Positions 1 to 10,242 are shown, counted from the stretch's first letter. The stretch: 64,000 bases of DNA from Lachnospiraceae bacterium (GCA_014804785.1 JAAUZD010000043.1:124001-188000), one strand, 5' to 3'. Notes: generated by a model not told the origin, from the sequence alone. Made by a program: numbers and translations.

Positions 1-1
1 G

Positions 2-814
2 GCTATCAGTAAACAGATTATGCCGGTTTATGACAAACCGATGATTTACTACCCACTGTCTACGCTTATGTTGGCAGGGATCAGGGAGGTAATGATTATA
101 TCCACCCCAAGGGATCTTCCGGTCTTCCAGGAACTATTAGGGGACGGAAGTCAGCTTGGAATGGAGTTCTCCTATGCAATTCAGGATAAGCCCAGAGGAC
201 TGGCGGATGCATTTATTATAGGTGCAGAATTCATTGGAAAAGATCGTGTGGCGCTGGTGCTCGGCGACAATATTTTTTATGGACAGAGTTTCTCCAGAGT
301 ACTTCGGGAAGTGGCAGCAAGAGAAAAAGGAGCAACGATTTTTGGATATTATGTCCGTGACCCCAGAGAATATGGTGTGGTTGAATTTGACGAGACAGGA
401 AAGGCTCTTTCCATAGAAGAAAAGCCGGAAAATCCAAAGAGCAATTATGCGGTGCCGGGACTGTATTTTTACGACAATGATGTAGTCAGGATTGCTGAAA
501 ATGTAGAACCTTCTGCAAGAGGAGAGATTGAGATTACCAGTATCAATAATGAATATTTAAAAAAAGGCACCCTGCATGTGGAAACTCTAGGGAGAGGGTT
601 TGCATGGCTGGATACGGGGAATCATGATTCATTACTGGATGCTTCAGACTTTGTGGCGGCTTTCCAGAAGCGTCAGGGATTATATATCTCCTGTATTGAG
701 GAGATTGCTTATAAGAGAGGATTTATCAATAAGGAACAGCTTCTTAAGCTGGCAGAGCCGCTTATGAAGACTGAATATGGAAAATATATGAAGGAAGTTG
801 CGGAAGGTTTATAA
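2..814 (+). CDS. rfbA: glucose-1-phosphate thymidylyltransferase RfbA/RmlA (5' end outside window)
   Basis: First enzyme of dTDP-L-rhamnose synthesis: it joins glucose-1-phosphate and dTTP to give dTDP-glucose. The reading frame is open from base 2 and reads [13 protein letters not shown], which is the conserved N-terminal sugar-nucleotide region of RfbA, so the ATG at 20 in the ORF track is internal and about 20 N-terminal residues, including the GGSGTRL nucleotide loop, lie before the window. VLGDNIFYG and [20 protein letters not shown] are typical family motifs. The C-terminus is complete. rfbC follows 78 bases downstream, so the two act in one pathway; rfbB and rfbD are not in view. Confidence 0.95.
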   Translation, partial: AISKQIMPVYDKPMIYYPLSTLMLAGIREVMIISTPRDLPVFQELLGDGSQLGMEFSYAIQDKPRGLADAFIIGAEFIGKDRVALVLGDNIFYGQSFSRVLREVAAREKGATIFGYYVRDPREYGVVEFDETGKALSIEEKPENPKSNYAVPGLYFYDNDVVRIAENVEPSARGEIEITSINNEYLKKGTLHVETLGRGFAWLDTGNHDSLLDASDFVAAFQKRQGLYISCIEEIAYKRGFINKEQLLKLAEPLMKTEYGKYMKEVAEGL

Positions 815-892
815 CTGCAGTTCCAGCTAAAAAGCATTTAATCCTGGCAATGCGCGGAAAGCAGTGTTTTATAAGGTGAGAATGGAGGAAAT

Positions 893-1459
893 ATGGGAAA
901 AATAACAGTAGAGACATGTGAAATTGAAGGACTAAAGGTGATTACCCCTGCCGTTTTTGGGGATACAAGGGGCTATTTTATGGAAACTTACAATTATAAT
1001 GACTATAAGGAAGCCGGCATTGATCAGGTATTCGTGCAGGACAACCAGTCCGCCTCCGTAAGGAATGTTTTAAGAGGACTTCATTTTCAGATTAATTATC
1101 CACAGGATAAGCTGGTAAGAGTGATATCCGGGGAAGTATTCGATGTGGCGGTGGATTTAAGACCCGGTTCAGCAACTTACGGAAAGTGGTATGGCGTCAC
1201 ACTTTCAGCAGAGAATAAGAAACAGTTTTTCATACCGAAGAACTTTGCCCACGGATTTGTGGTTCTTTCGGATTATGCAGAATTTGCATATAAATGTACG
1301 GATTTTTATCATCCCAATGATGAGGGAGGAATCAGATTCGACGATCCGGATATCGGAGTTGAGTGGCCGATTGAGCCGGGAACAGATTTGATTATGTCGG
1401 ATAAGGATAAAAAGTGGGGCGGCATCAAAGAATACACGGAAAGCAGAAAGAACGGATAA
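893..1459 (+). CDS. rfbC: dTDP-4-dehydrorhamnose 3,5-epimerase RfbC/RmlC
   Basis: Cupin-fold epimerase acting third in dTDP-L-rhamnose synthesis, on dTDP-4-keto-6-deoxyglucose. At 188 residues it has the normal length. The core motif VLRGLHFQ carries the catalytic histidine, and PQDKLVRV plus FAHGFVVLSD are further family signatures. A clear GGAGGAAAT ribosome binding site stands before the ATG. It sits between rfbA and an ABC polysaccharide exporter permease that begins 3 bases after its stop, which ties rhamnose supply to the exported glycan. Confidence 0.95.
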   Translation: MGKITVETCEIEGLKVITPAVFGDTRGYFMETYNYNDYKEAGIDQVFVQDNQSASVRNVLRGLHFQINYPQDKLVRVISGEVFDVAVDLRPGSATYGKWYGVTLSAENKKQFFIPKNFAHGFVVLSDYAEFAYKCTDFYHPNDEGGIRFDDPDIGVEWPIEPGTDLIMSDKDKKWGGIKEYTESRKNG

Positions 1460-1462
1460 AAT

Positions 1463-2494
1463 ATGAACGGTGACGTGAAAGAGAAAAAGCAGTTTCAACT
1501 AAAAAAGCTGCCTAAGCCTTTAGGGATTGGAATCTTTTATGGGATTTGTATTCTGGTAGCAATCATGGTACTTGTCCATAACAATCCCCTGGCGCCTGAC
1601 CAGCATACAGAAAATCTGAAAAAATTTTGTGCCTGTGCGCTTCTTACGCTTGCATGTATCATTTTTGGTCTGTATTATGACAGAATGTTCATCATTCCAA
1701 AGGAATTATTTCAAAGCCGGGAATTAATCTGGAAATTATCCAAAAATGATTTTAAGAAGCGTTATGCCGGTTCCTATCTGGGTTTTTTGTGGGCATTGGT
1801 ACAGCCTGTGGTGACGGTGCTCATGTACTGGATTGTATTTGATAAGGTCTTTCAGACGCGCAGTCAGTTGGTGGCAAGCGGTGTTGAGGTGCCATACGTT
1901 CTATACCTTACAGCGGGATTAGTGCCATGGTTCTTCTTTTCTGAGGCAATCACAAATGGAACAAATGCGTTGTTGGAGTATAGCTATCTTGTGAAAAAGG
2001 TAGTGTTCAACATCAGTGTTCTTCCAATTATCAAACTGATTGCGGCTACCTTCATACATCTTTTTTTTGTGGGAGTCCTGTTGGTGGTCGCAGCTTTTTA
2101 TGGATATTATCCGAATGTATACACGGTGCAGGTGGTCTATTATAGTTTCTGTCTGTTTGTCTTGGTGCTGGCTGCGAGCTACTGCACATGTGCGGTAGTT
2201 GTTTTTTTCAGAGATCTTGGTCAGATTATCAATATTGGTTTACAGGTGGGAATGTGGGCAACGCCGATTCTTTGGAACATTGATATGCTGAACAATGATA
2301 AACTGATCACTCTTTTTAAGCTGAATCCGCTGGTTTATATCGTAAATGGCTATAGAAATGCTATTTATGGTGATGAATGGTTCTTTGAACATTTTTATTC
2401 TTCCACATATTTCTGGATATTTACGGTCACCCTGTTCTGTATAGGGTCGCTGATATTTAAAAGACTGAAAGTACACTTTGCAGATGTATTGTAG
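1463..2494 (+). CDS. ABC-2 polysaccharide exporter permease (Wzm/TagG type)
   Basis: Integral membrane half of an ABC exporter that moves lipid-linked polysaccharide across the membrane. The 343-residue protein has two extra N-terminal hydrophobic segments (about residues 20-36 and 52-70) ahead of the usual ABC-2 core. The core begins near ELIWKLSKNDFKKRYAGS, the amphipathic stretch seen at the start of TagG/Wzm permeases, and continues with about six membrane segments. The start lies 3 bases after rfbC, and the partner ATPase follows with its start next to this stop. The N-terminal extension is longer than in textbook Wzm; its role is not evident. Confidence 0.88.
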   Translation: MNGDVKEKKQFQLKKLPKPLGIGIFYGICILVAIMVLVHNNPLAPDQHTENLKKFCACALLTLACIIFGLYYDRMFIIPKELFQSRELIWKLSKNDFKKRYAGSYLGFLWALVQPVVTVLMYWIVFDKVFQTRSQLVASGVEVPYVLYLTAGLVPWFFFSEAITNGTNALLEYSYLVKKVVFNISVLPIIKLIAATFIHLFFVGVLLVVAAFYGYYPNVYTVQVVYYSFCLFVLVLAASYCTCAVVVFFRDLGQIINIGLQVGMWATPILWNIDMLNNDKLITLFKLNPLVYIVNGYRNAIYGDEWFFEHFYSSTYFWIFTVTLFCIGSLIFKRLKVHFADVL

Positions 2495-2513
2495 AGGCGG
2501 GAGAGAACTGAAA

Positions 2514-3824
2514 ATGGATGAAAAACAAACAGCCATACAGGTAAAAGAGTTGGAAAAAGCATATAAGCTTTATGATAAGCCTTCGGATAGATTGAAAGAG
2601 GCGCTGGGATTGGTAAGAAGGAAGCGCTATAAGGAGCACTATGCCCTTAAAGGTGTAGATATGACAATCTATCAGGGGGAGACAGTGGGAATCATTGGAA
2701 CGAACGGTTCCGGGAAGTCAACGATTTTAAAAATAATAACAGGTGTTTTGAATCCCACAAAGGGTTCCGTAGAGGTAAATGGGCGTATTTCCGCCCTGCT
2801 TGAATTGGGCGCTGGATTCAATATGGAATATAACGGAATTGAGAATGTCTATTTAAACGGAACAATGATAGGGTTTTCCAAAAAAGAAATAGACGCCAAG
2901 ATGGATGATATTCTTGGGTTTGCAGATATTGGAGATTATGTTTACCAGCCTGTAAAGACTTATTCCAGCGGTATGTTTGTTCGCCTTGCATTTGCGGTAG
3001 CAATCAACATTGATCCGGAAATACTGATTGTGGATGAAGCATTATCTGTAGGGGATGTGTTCTTTCAGGCAAAGTGCTATCACAAGTTCGAAGAATTCAA
3101 GAAGATGGGCAAAACCATCGTATTTGTGAGTCATGATCTCAGCAGTATCAGTAAATACTGTGACAGGGTAGTCCTGCTGAATCAGGGCGTCAAGTTAGGG
3201 GAAGGAACGCCGAAGGAAATGATTGATGCCTACAAGCAGGTGCTGGTGGGGCAATATCCTTTTCCTAACGAGGAAGACGAAAATCTGCTGAATGATAAAG
3301 AAATTGAGGCGGCAGCCGCTGCCAAGACCGGGAAAAAACATTCGGAGACAGAAAATACTGATTCTATGGTAAATCCCGATTTACTGGAATATGGAACAAA
3401 ACAGGCACTGATTGAAGAATATTATATTACAGATGAAGCAGGCAGAAACTGCAGCGCTGTAATTAAAGGAACTCAGTGCAGCATACATATGAAGGTATGT
3501 TTCAAGGAAGAAATCTGCGAACCGATATTTGCTTTCACGATAAAGAACATCAAAGGAGTGGAAATCACCGGTACAAATACCATGGTGGAAAAGGCTTTTC
3601 TGGAACCGGTGAAGGCAGGAAGCATTAAGCACATTACATTTACACAGAAACTGGATCTGCAGGGGGGAGAATATCTCCTTTCTCTGGGCGTGACGGGATA
3701 TGAGCAGGAAGATTTTAAGGTGTATCATAGACTATATGATGTGATGAATCTGACGGTTATATCGGATAAAGATACAGTAGGATATTACGACACCAATTCG
3801 AAGATAGAGGTTATTGAGGAGTAA
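2514..3824 (+). CDS. ABC exporter ATPase with C-terminal carbohydrate-binding domain (Wzt type)
   Basis: Nucleotide-binding subunit paired with the upstream permease. Walker A GTNGSGKST lies near residue 61, the signature YSSGMFVRLAF near 150, Walker B ILIVDEALS near 170 and the H-loop VFVSHD near 205. After residue about 290 there is a beta-rich domain of the Wzt C-terminal type; in the O9a system this domain recognises the modified end of the finished glycan. The ORF track begins at a TTG (2478) inside the permease; the ATG at 2514, behind a GGGAG, is the better start and gives 436 residues. The next gene is a WbdD-like capping enzyme, which fits the presence of the Wzt C-domain. Confidence 0.9.
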   Translation: MDEKQTAIQVKELEKAYKLYDKPSDRLKEALGLVRRKRYKEHYALKGVDMTIYQGETVGIIGTNGSGKSTILKIITGVLNPTKGSVEVNGRISALLELGAGFNMEYNGIENVYLNGTMIGFSKKEIDAKMDDILGFADIGDYVYQPVKTYSSGMFVRLAFAVAINIDPEILIVDEALSVGDVFFQAKCYHKFEEFKKMGKTIVFVSHDLSSISKYCDRVVLLNQGVKLGEGTPKEMIDAYKQVLVGQYPFPNEEDENLLNDKEIEAAAAAKTGKKHSETENTDSMVNPDLLEYGTKQALIEEYYITDEAGRNCSAVIKGTQCSIHMKVCFKEEICEPIFAFTIKNIKGVEITGTNTMVEKAFLEPVKAGSIKHITFTQKLDLQGGEYLLSLGVTGYEQEDFKVYHRLYDVMNLTVISDKDTVGYYDTNSKIEVIEE

Positions 3825-3841
3825 TAGAAAGGAAGCATCCC

Positions 3842-5947
3842 ATGAGTGAAAAGAAAAGCAGACCGACGCCTATTTATTTGAAAGAAGAAGAACTGCTTCG
3901 AGGACTTCCGGAGAGAATTGGCAGGGTGTCTTTGGATTACAGCTGTTATCCGGGTGAAGATTTGTACAGTGATGGTAATATTGAGGATGAAATACTTGCA
4001 ATCGTAAAGGATGCTTCAAGGGTAGAATATCCGGCGATTATAGAAGAAAAGAAAAGCTGGCCGGTTCTATACCATTTATCTCCTCTTAGAGGCAATATTG
4101 TAGATTGGCTTCCGATTAAGCCGGGGGATAAAGTACTTGAGATTGGATCCGGATGCGGTGCGATTACGGAGAAGCTTTCGGAAAAAGCAGGAAGCGTCAC
4201 CTGTGTTGACTTATCCGCCAAGAGGAGCCTTATCAATGCATACAGAAATCAGGACAGGGACAATATAGAAATTCATGTGGGAAATTTCAGCGATATTGAG
4301 CCTTCCCTTTCGGAGGATTATGATTTTGCCTGTATGATTGGGGTATTTGAATATGGACAATCTTACATTCATACCAAGACTCCTTATGAAGATTTTCTGA
4401 AAATCATGAAGAAACACGTCAAAAAAGATGGATGTATCGTGATCGCCATTGAAAATAAATATGGTTTGAAATACTGGGCAGGATGTAAAGAAGATCATCT
4501 TGGGACTTACTTCAGCGGGCTGGAAGGATATCCGGAAGGCGGAAGCGCCCGCACTTTTACCAGACCGGGACTTGAAAAAATTTTCAAAAAATGCGGTGTA
4601 GAGAATTATTCCTTTTATTATCCTTATCCGGATTATAAATTTCCTACGGCAATCTATTCAGACAAAAGGTTGCCCCATACTGGGGAATTGACAGATAACA
4701 TGCGTAATTTTGATCGTGATAGGATGGTGCTGTTCAACGAAAAATATGTATTTGACGGAATCATAGATGATAAATTGTTTGATTTGTTTTCAAATTCTTA
4801 CATGGTTATCATAGGAGGAAATGCAGATACTTGTTACGTAAAATATTCAAATGACAGGGCAGAGGAATATGCACTGCGGACAGATATCGTGGATACGCCC
4901 AAAGGCAGGGTAGTCAGGAAAATACCTTTAAATGAGCAGGCGAAAGAGCATATACAGGGAATGAACCACTCTTGCAGGCTTTTGAAGGAGCGATATGCGG
5001 GAAGCGGTCTTTCCATTAATGACTGTACTCTTTCTGAGGACGGAAGTTATGCAGAATTCCCGTATGAACAAGGAATCACGTTGGAGGAACTTCTGGATCG
5101 ATGCTTGGACAGAGACGATATGGATGGATTTTATCGACTGTTTGAGAGATATTATGAGCTGATTTCTTATGGAGAAGATAAGGAGATAACGGATTACGAC
5201 TTGATTTTTGCCAATATTCTTGTGGATGATGAGCGCTGGACTGTGATTGATTATGAGTGGACGGTGGAGAAGAGAATTCCTTCTGCGGAAGTGGCGTTCA
5301 GAGCAGTTTATTGCTATGTGCTGGAGGAAGAAAAGAGAAACAAACTAAATCTTGATTTAATCATGGATAAATTGGGTATCAGTCAGCAAAAGGCAGAGGA
5401 ATATAGGGAAAAAGAGGGCAGGTTCCAGAAGCAGGTAACCGGCAAGCGAAAATCTATGGGAGAAATCAGAGCATCCATCGGCACATACAGCGTGGATCCG
5501 AAAATCCTAATGGAGCGCCACCTCCAGAAAATCCTGGATCAGAGGATTCAGATTTATTACGACAGGGGAAATGGATTTTGCGAGGAAGATTCCTGTTATA
5601 TGCCGGATATTTATGTGAATGAACATGAAATTGAAGCAGAAATCTTCCTGGATGGAAATGTCAGAGGACTTCGGATTGATCCGGCAGACTGCTCATGTAT
5701 GTTGAAGATAAAGGAATTGCGTCTGAACGAAAGCACTGTGCCTTTACAAAAGAAGTATATACAGACCAATGGCAAGGTGGTAAAAGCAGGATGCTATATC
5801 TTCGATACCCAGGATCCTAATTTATGTATCAGGGTTTCGGAACTTCCAATGAACGGTGAAAATCTTCTTTATGTTAAAATGGAGATTACCCCTGTGCCTG
5901 TTGATATGGCGAAGGATATGATGGATGCAGTTAAAAAACTGTTTTAA
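3842..5947 (+). CDS. WbdD-like fusion: SAM methyltransferase, kinase-like domain and C-terminal beta domain
   Basis: A 701-residue protein of three parts. The N-terminal part is a class I SAM methyltransferase with motif I VLEIGSGCGAITEK near residue 98 and CVDLSAKR at the end of strand beta-2. The middle part resembles APH/WaaP-like kinases: YDLIFANIL (about 452) matches the catalytic-loop pattern HxDxxxxN in form and VIDYEW (about 468) the metal-binding DFG-like position. The C-terminal 150 residues look like a beta-sandwich of the sort attached to clostridial glycosyltransferases. WbdD of E. coli O9a has the same methyltransferase-kinase order and a similar length, and it ends chain growth by capping the glycan. 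The position just after wzm/wzt supports a terminator role; that role is inferred. Confidence 0.72.
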   Translation: MSEKKSRPTPIYLKEEELLRGLPERIGRVSLDYSCYPGEDLYSDGNIEDEILAIVKDASRVEYPAIIEEKKSWPVLYHLSPLRGNIVDWLPIKPGDKVLEIGSGCGAITEKLSEKAGSVTCVDLSAKRSLINAYRNQDRDNIEIHVGNFSDIEPSLSEDYDFACMIGVFEYGQSYIHTKTPYEDFLKIMKKHVKKDGCIVIAIENKYGLKYWAGCKEDHLGTYFSGLEGYPEGGSARTFTRPGLEKIFKKCGVENYSFYYPYPDYKFPTAIYSDKRLPHTGELTDNMRNFDRDRMVLFNEKYVFDGIIDDKLFDLFSNSYMVIIGGNADTCYVKYSNDRAEEYALRTDIVDTPKGRVVRKIPLNEQAKEHIQGMNHSCRLLKERYAGSGLSINDCTLSEDGSYAEFPYEQGITLEELLDRCLDRDDMDGFYRLFERYYELISYGEDKEITDYDLIFANILVDDERWTVIDYEWTVEKRIPSAEVAFRAVYCYVLEEEKRNKLNLDLIMDKLGISQQKAEEYREKEGRFQKQVTGKRKSMGEIRASIGTYSVDPKILMERHLQKILDQRIQIYYDRGNGFCEEDSCYMPDIYVNEHEIEAEIFLDGNVRGLRIDPADCSCMLKIKELRLNESTVPLQKKYIQTNGKVVKAGCYIFDTQDPNLCIRVSELPMNGENLLYVKMEITPVPVDMAKDMMDAVKKLF

Positions 5948-5973
5948 AAACAGGTGCGGGTGTATTTGACTTT

Positions 5974-8238
5974 ATGCAAAGCGAGGAAATGCATGTGACT
6001 TCTCTGAAACAGAATTTAAAACAGATATTGATTGATAGGCAGCATAAAATATACGAAAAAGAGGTAATATCAAAAAATCTGACATATGATAGTTGGATCA
6101 GAGAACAGGAAGAAAAGAATCAAATTGATAGATTTATTGATTTGGAAAATAAGAGATGTTGGACAAATGATTTTACATTTCAAGGATTTGGGAGTGAAAA
6201 CGGCCAAAATGATGGAAATCATTCAAAATGTGACGAATGGTGTCGTCTATTGGAATTTGTTGGTAAAGACGGTCGGAATGAGGAAAAAAAGACTTTTTTA
6301 TATGTTTGGGCAGATGCTTTTGGACGAAATATAGAGGTTCTGTTCAAACAGACTATCCCGGATGTTATTTTATTGAAAATGTACAGCGGAGAAGTAAGTA
6401 AAATTGCCTGCGGGCTGATTGAAGAATGTTTTTCTGCGAACCAGGAAGTGGTTTTAATCTATGGAGATGAAGATATACGGGTAGAAAATATAAGAGAAAA
6501 TCCATGGTTTAAGCCTGACTGGTCTCCTGACAGATTTCTATCCGGCTTTTATTTTGGGGGACTTATTGCAGTCAGGACAGATGCCTTGAAAGAAGCATAT
6601 GTCTATTGCAAACAGAACAATATGCTTAAAAATCTGGGAGACGATTCCCGTCAATTAATTTATCTTCTACTATATCAGATGATAAAAGCACACGGCGGGT
6701 TTTCAAAAAGAAATGCCCAAAGTAAAATACCGGTATATCATATAAGAGAAGTACTCTATCACAGTAGAAAAGACGGCTATGAGCAGATAAAAGGACTGCG
6801 ATTGCCGGAATTTGCGGAAAAAGAAAGTGCGGCAGATGAAAATAGCCGGGAAATGGGAGCTGGGGAGGAGTTTTTATTATCTGTTATTATTCCCTCTAAG
6901 GATAACCCGGCAATCCTTTTTCATTGTCTGGATTCGTTGCTCGAAAGAACACGTTCCTATTATCGCTGCGAAATCATTCTGGTGGATAATGGAAGCCGGG
7001 AGGAAAACAGAAACGCGGTTCTAAACAAGGTATCGGAAATAAATCAGGATTTTGCAAATAAGGACGGAAAGTTTTGCTTTGCCGGATGCACTTATTTGTA
7101 TCAGCCCATGGAGTTCAATTTCTCACGCATGTGCAATCTGGGAGCAGAAAAGGCAAAAGGAAAGATTCTCCTTTTTCTGAATGATGATATGGAAATCATA
7201 CAACCGGACTGGATGGACCTGATGATGGAAAAGGCAATGCTTCCACGGACAGGTGCTGTGGGTGCGAAATTATTATATCCGGAATCAGATCAGATCCAAC
7301 ATGCAGGTATTACGAATCTGCGGGTGGGACCTGCCCACAAGCTGCAATTTTTAACGGATGGGACGGAACATTATTTTGGGATGAACAGAGGCGTTCATAA
7401 CATGCTGGCAGCTACAGGGGCATGTCTTATGGTCCGCAAAGAGGTTTTTGACGAGGCGGGAGGATTCTGCGAAGAACTGGCAGTTGCCTTTAATGATGTG
7501 GACTTATGCTATACGATTTTTGAACAGGGCTATTATAATGTGGTAAGGAATGATGTGATCCTTTATCATCATGAATCTCTAAGCAGAGGAAAAGACGGAG
7601 AATCATCGGAAAAACAGCTCCGCCTTTTAAAAGAAAAGGATATTCTTTATGAACGACATCAGGATCTTTACGGCAAGGATCCCTATTATCATCCGTATCT
7701 TACTACCGATATGCTGGAATCGGAATATTCTCCGGCTTACAGATATCAGGTGACCCTTGATATGCCGTGGATGGCGGCGATTTCCGGTGATAAAATCATT
7801 CAAAAGGCGAGAGAGGATAGGTGCCTTGTAGTTGGAATGGAATGTGCTATGGATATTTATAAGTGGCAGTACGGTGTGGCGCCGGAAAAAGGAAAAATAA
7901 AGATAAAACCGGAGGATATGGGCTATTACTTCCAGGGATATTCATTTGTGATAGGGTCAGATAACGCTTGTTATAAAAAGAAACTGTTGCTGAGGAATCA
8001 GATGAATCATCATGTCTGGATGATAGAAGTGGATAATCGGTATCGCAGGGATATCAGAGATAATTTGAAAGATCAGCTAAATGTAGATTTGACCGGATTT
8101 GCAGCCAAGATGCGCAGGGAGGAAATTCCAGCCGGTATCTATCAGTTTGGAATGCTGGCGGAGGATCAATGTTCCAGACAGAAATTGGTAAATTGGAGTA
8201 ACTGGGTGCTGGAGGTGGTATCGGATGGAAAAGAATAA
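5974..8238 (+). CDS. large family-2 glycosyltransferase, first domain degenerate
   Basis: A 754-residue protein. Residues about 305-570 form a complete GT2 (GT-A) domain: LLSVIIPSKDN at the nucleotide-binding start, ILVDNGS, and LFLNDDME as the DxD-like metal site, ending with an NDVDLCY motif. The N-terminal 300 residues contain only the distal half of a second GT2 unit (YGDEDIR, WFKPDWSPDRFL), with no recognisable nucleotide-binding half. The last 170 residues match nothing I know. The ribosome binding site before 5974 is weak; an ATG at 5989 is possible. The gene overlaps the next by 14 bases. It probably adds one sugar to the exported chain. Confidence 0.8.
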   Translation: MQSEEMHVTSLKQNLKQILIDRQHKIYEKEVISKNLTYDSWIREQEEKNQIDRFIDLENKRCWTNDFTFQGFGSENGQNDGNHSKCDEWCRLLEFVGKDGRNEEKKTFLYVWADAFGRNIEVLFKQTIPDVILLKMYSGEVSKIACGLIEECFSANQEVVLIYGDEDIRVENIRENPWFKPDWSPDRFLSGFYFGGLIAVRTDALKEAYVYCKQNNMLKNLGDDSRQLIYLLLYQMIKAHGGFSKRNAQSKIPVYHIREVLYHSRKDGYEQIKGLRLPEFAEKESAADENSREMGAGEEFLLSVIIPSKDNPAILFHCLDSLLERTRSYYRCEIILVDNGSREENRNAVLNKVSEINQDFANKDGKFCFAGCTYLYQPMEFNFSRMCNLGAEKAKGKILLFLNDDMEIIQPDWMDLMMEKAMLPRTGAVGAKLLYPESDQIQHAGITNLRVGPAHKLQFLTDGTEHYFGMNRGVHNMLAATGACLMVRKEVFDEAGGFCEELAVAFNDVDLCYTIFEQGYYNVVRNDVILYHHESLSRGKDGESSEKQLRLLKEKDILYERHQDLYGKDPYYHPYLTTDMLESEYSPAYRYQVTLDMPWMAAISGDKIIQKAREDRCLVVGMECAMDIYKWQYGVAPEKGKIKIKPEDMGYYFQGYSFVIGSDNACYKKKLLLRNQMNHHVWMIEVDNRYRRDIRDNLKDQLNVDLTGFAAKMRREEIPAGIYQFGMLAEDQCSRQKLVNWSNWVLEVVSDGKE

Positions 8239-10225
8239 AATAAATAACATGCGAAATGAAATAGCTGAAGAGATGGATTACCGGGAGGAATATGAAAAAG
8301 AACACTTGCGGAATGCCGATCTTGCAGGGCGTGTGGCGGATTTAGAAGCAAAGTGTGACGATCTTACTTTTAAATTAAACCGAATTAAGGAAAATCCCCT
8401 CTGGAAAATGTCGTCCCCTCTGCGCAGGTGTATGCATTTTGCAATCCGGCAGAAGAACAGGCTGAAAAACTGCGGGAGCCTTAAAGGAGTGCTGTCGAAA
8501 CTGAATTATAAAAAGATTGAGAGGCAGGCAAGAGAAAATTATGGGACAAAAAGTTTTCCCACCCCTGAGGAGGCGAAGAGGCAGCGGGAGGAACAATTTT
8601 CCCGGATGGTAAAGTTCAGTATTCTGGTTCCGTTGTATAATACACCGGAGGCATTTTTGAAAGAAATGATTGAGTCCGTGACGAATCAGACGTATGAAAA
8701 TTGGGAGTTGTGTTTAGCAGATGGTTCTGACAGCGCGCATTCTTATATAGAAGAAATTGTGAAGGAGTATCAGAAAGAGGATGGAAAAAGCAGGATCCTC
8801 TATAGAAAACTTGAAAAAAATGAGGGGATTTCGGGAAACACCAACCAGTGCCTGAAAATGGCATCCGGTGAATTCATCGGACTTTTTGATCATGATGATA
8901 TTCTTCATTCCAGTGCCTTATATGAATATGTCAAAGTAATCAACGAAAAAAACGCTGATTACATATATTGCGACGAGACTACCTTCAAGAGCGGTGATAT
9001 CAATAAGATGCTGACGCTGCATTTTAAACCGGATTATGCGATTGATAATCTGAGAGCAAACAATTATATCTGCCATTTCAGCGTCTTTGCAAGAGAACTT
9101 CTGGACGGAACCGAACTGTTCCGCCCCAGATTCGATGGAAGTCAGGATCACGATATGATTTTACGTCTGACGGACCGGGCGAAGAAGGTCGTACATGTTC
9201 CCAAATTGCTCTATTACTGGAGAAGCCATCCGGACAGTGTGGCATCCGATATCGGAGCGAAGCCCTATGCCATTGAGGCAGCAAAGGGAGCGGTGGCGGA
9301 TCATTTGAGAAGGCATGGATTTGAACATTTTCAGATCACTTCAACCAGAGCTTTTGAAACCATTTTCAAAATCCGATATCAGATTATCGGCAGCCCCATG
9401 ATTTCAATTATCATTGCAAATAAAGACCACATAGATGACTTAAAACGCTGCATCACTTCTATATTAGAGAAGTCCACTTATGAAAATTATGAGATCATCG
9501 TAGTGGAAAACAACAGTACAGAAAAAGAGACTTTTGCTTATTATGAGGAACTGAAGGAGAACGAGAGGATTCAGATCGTCAATTTTGAAGGAGACTTTAA
9601 CTATTCGGCGGTAAACAATCTGGGAGCATCGAAGGCCAGGGGAGAGTATCTCCTGCTCCTTAACAATGATACCCAGGTGATAACTGTCAACTGGATGGAA
9701 GAACTTCTGATGTATGCCCAGCGTGCTGATGTAGGAGCGGCAGGGGGGAAACTGTATTATGCCAACAAGACCATACAGCATGCCGGTGTGGTGCTGGGAC
9801 TCGGCGCCCACAGAACAGCAGGGCATAGTCATTACGGACAGCATCGGGATAATCTGGGCTACATGGGGAGGCTCTGCTATGCGCAGGATGTCTCGGCAGT
9901 TACAGGAGCCTGTCTCATGGTAAAGAAATCTCTTTTCGAGGAAGTGGGAGGTCTCGACGAATCCTTTGCGATTTCCTTAAATGATGTGGATTTCTGTTTA
10001 AAACTTCGTGAAAAAGGGTACTTAAATGTGTTCACACCCTTTGCGGAATTGTATCATCTGGAGTCTGTATCCAGAGGGCTGGATGACAATGGGGAGAAGG
10101 CAGAGCGCTACAATATGGAATCAGAACACTTCAGAGAAAAGTGGAAGGATGTGCTTCTTTTGGGAGATCCCTATTATAATCCGAATTTTTCTCTTGATCG
10201 GAGTGACTTTGCTTTGAAAATATAA
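8225..10225 (+). CDS. tandem two-domain family-2 glycosyltransferase
   Basis: A 666-residue protein with a short coiled coil (about residues 15-60) and two complete GT2 domains. Domain 1 starts at FSILVPLYNTPE (about 135) with GLFDHDDIL as DxD motif. Domain 2 starts at MISIIIANKDH (about 392) with LLLNNDTQV, and ends with the NDVDFC motif of rhamnosyltransferase-like enzymes. Two catalytic sites in one chain suggest the addition of two linkages, or chain extension. GGAGG inside the preceding gene serves as ribosome binding site, and the 14-base overlap implies translational coupling. It is clearly related to the proteins on both sides, each of which has kept only one full domain. Confidence 0.88.
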   Translation: MEKNKINNMRNEIAEEMDYREEYEKEHLRNADLAGRVADLEAKCDDLTFKLNRIKENPLWKMSSPLRRCMHFAIRQKNRLKNCGSLKGVLSKLNYKKIERQARENYGTKSFPTPEEAKRQREEQFSRMVKFSILVPLYNTPEAFLKEMIESVTNQTYENWELCLADGSDSAHSYIEEIVKEYQKEDGKSRILYRKLEKNEGISGNTNQCLKMASGEFIGLFDHDDILHSSALYEYVKVINEKNADYIYCDETTFKSGDINKMLTLHFKPDYAIDNLRANNYICHFSVFARELLDGTELFRPRFDGSQDHDMILRLTDRAKKVVHVPKLLYYWRSHPDSVASDIGAKPYAIEAAKGAVADHLRRHGFEHFQITSTRAFETIFKIRYQIIGSPMISIIIANKDHIDDLKRCITSILEKSTYENYEIIVVENNSTEKETFAYYEELKENERIQIVNFEGDFNYSAVNNLGASKARGEYLLLLNNDTQVITVNWMEELLMYAQRADVGAAGGKLYYANKTIQHAGVVLGLGAHRTAGHSHYGQHRDNLGYMGRLCYAQDVSAVTGACLMVKKSLFEEVGGLDESFAISLNDVDFCLKLREKGYLNVFTPFAELYHLESVSRGLDDNGEKAERYNMESEHFREKWKDVLLLGDPYYNPNFSLDRSDFALKI

Positions 10226-10242
10226 CAGGACTATGGTAAAAT
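10214..10242 (+). promoter_or_regulatory. sigma-A type promoter before phosphoglucomutase
   Basis: TTGAAA (10214-10219) and TAAAAT (10237-10242) are separated by 17 bases. The -35 box lies in the last codons of the glycosyltransferase gene. This would allow the mutase to be transcribed independently of the polysaccharide genes before it. Confidence 0.6.
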
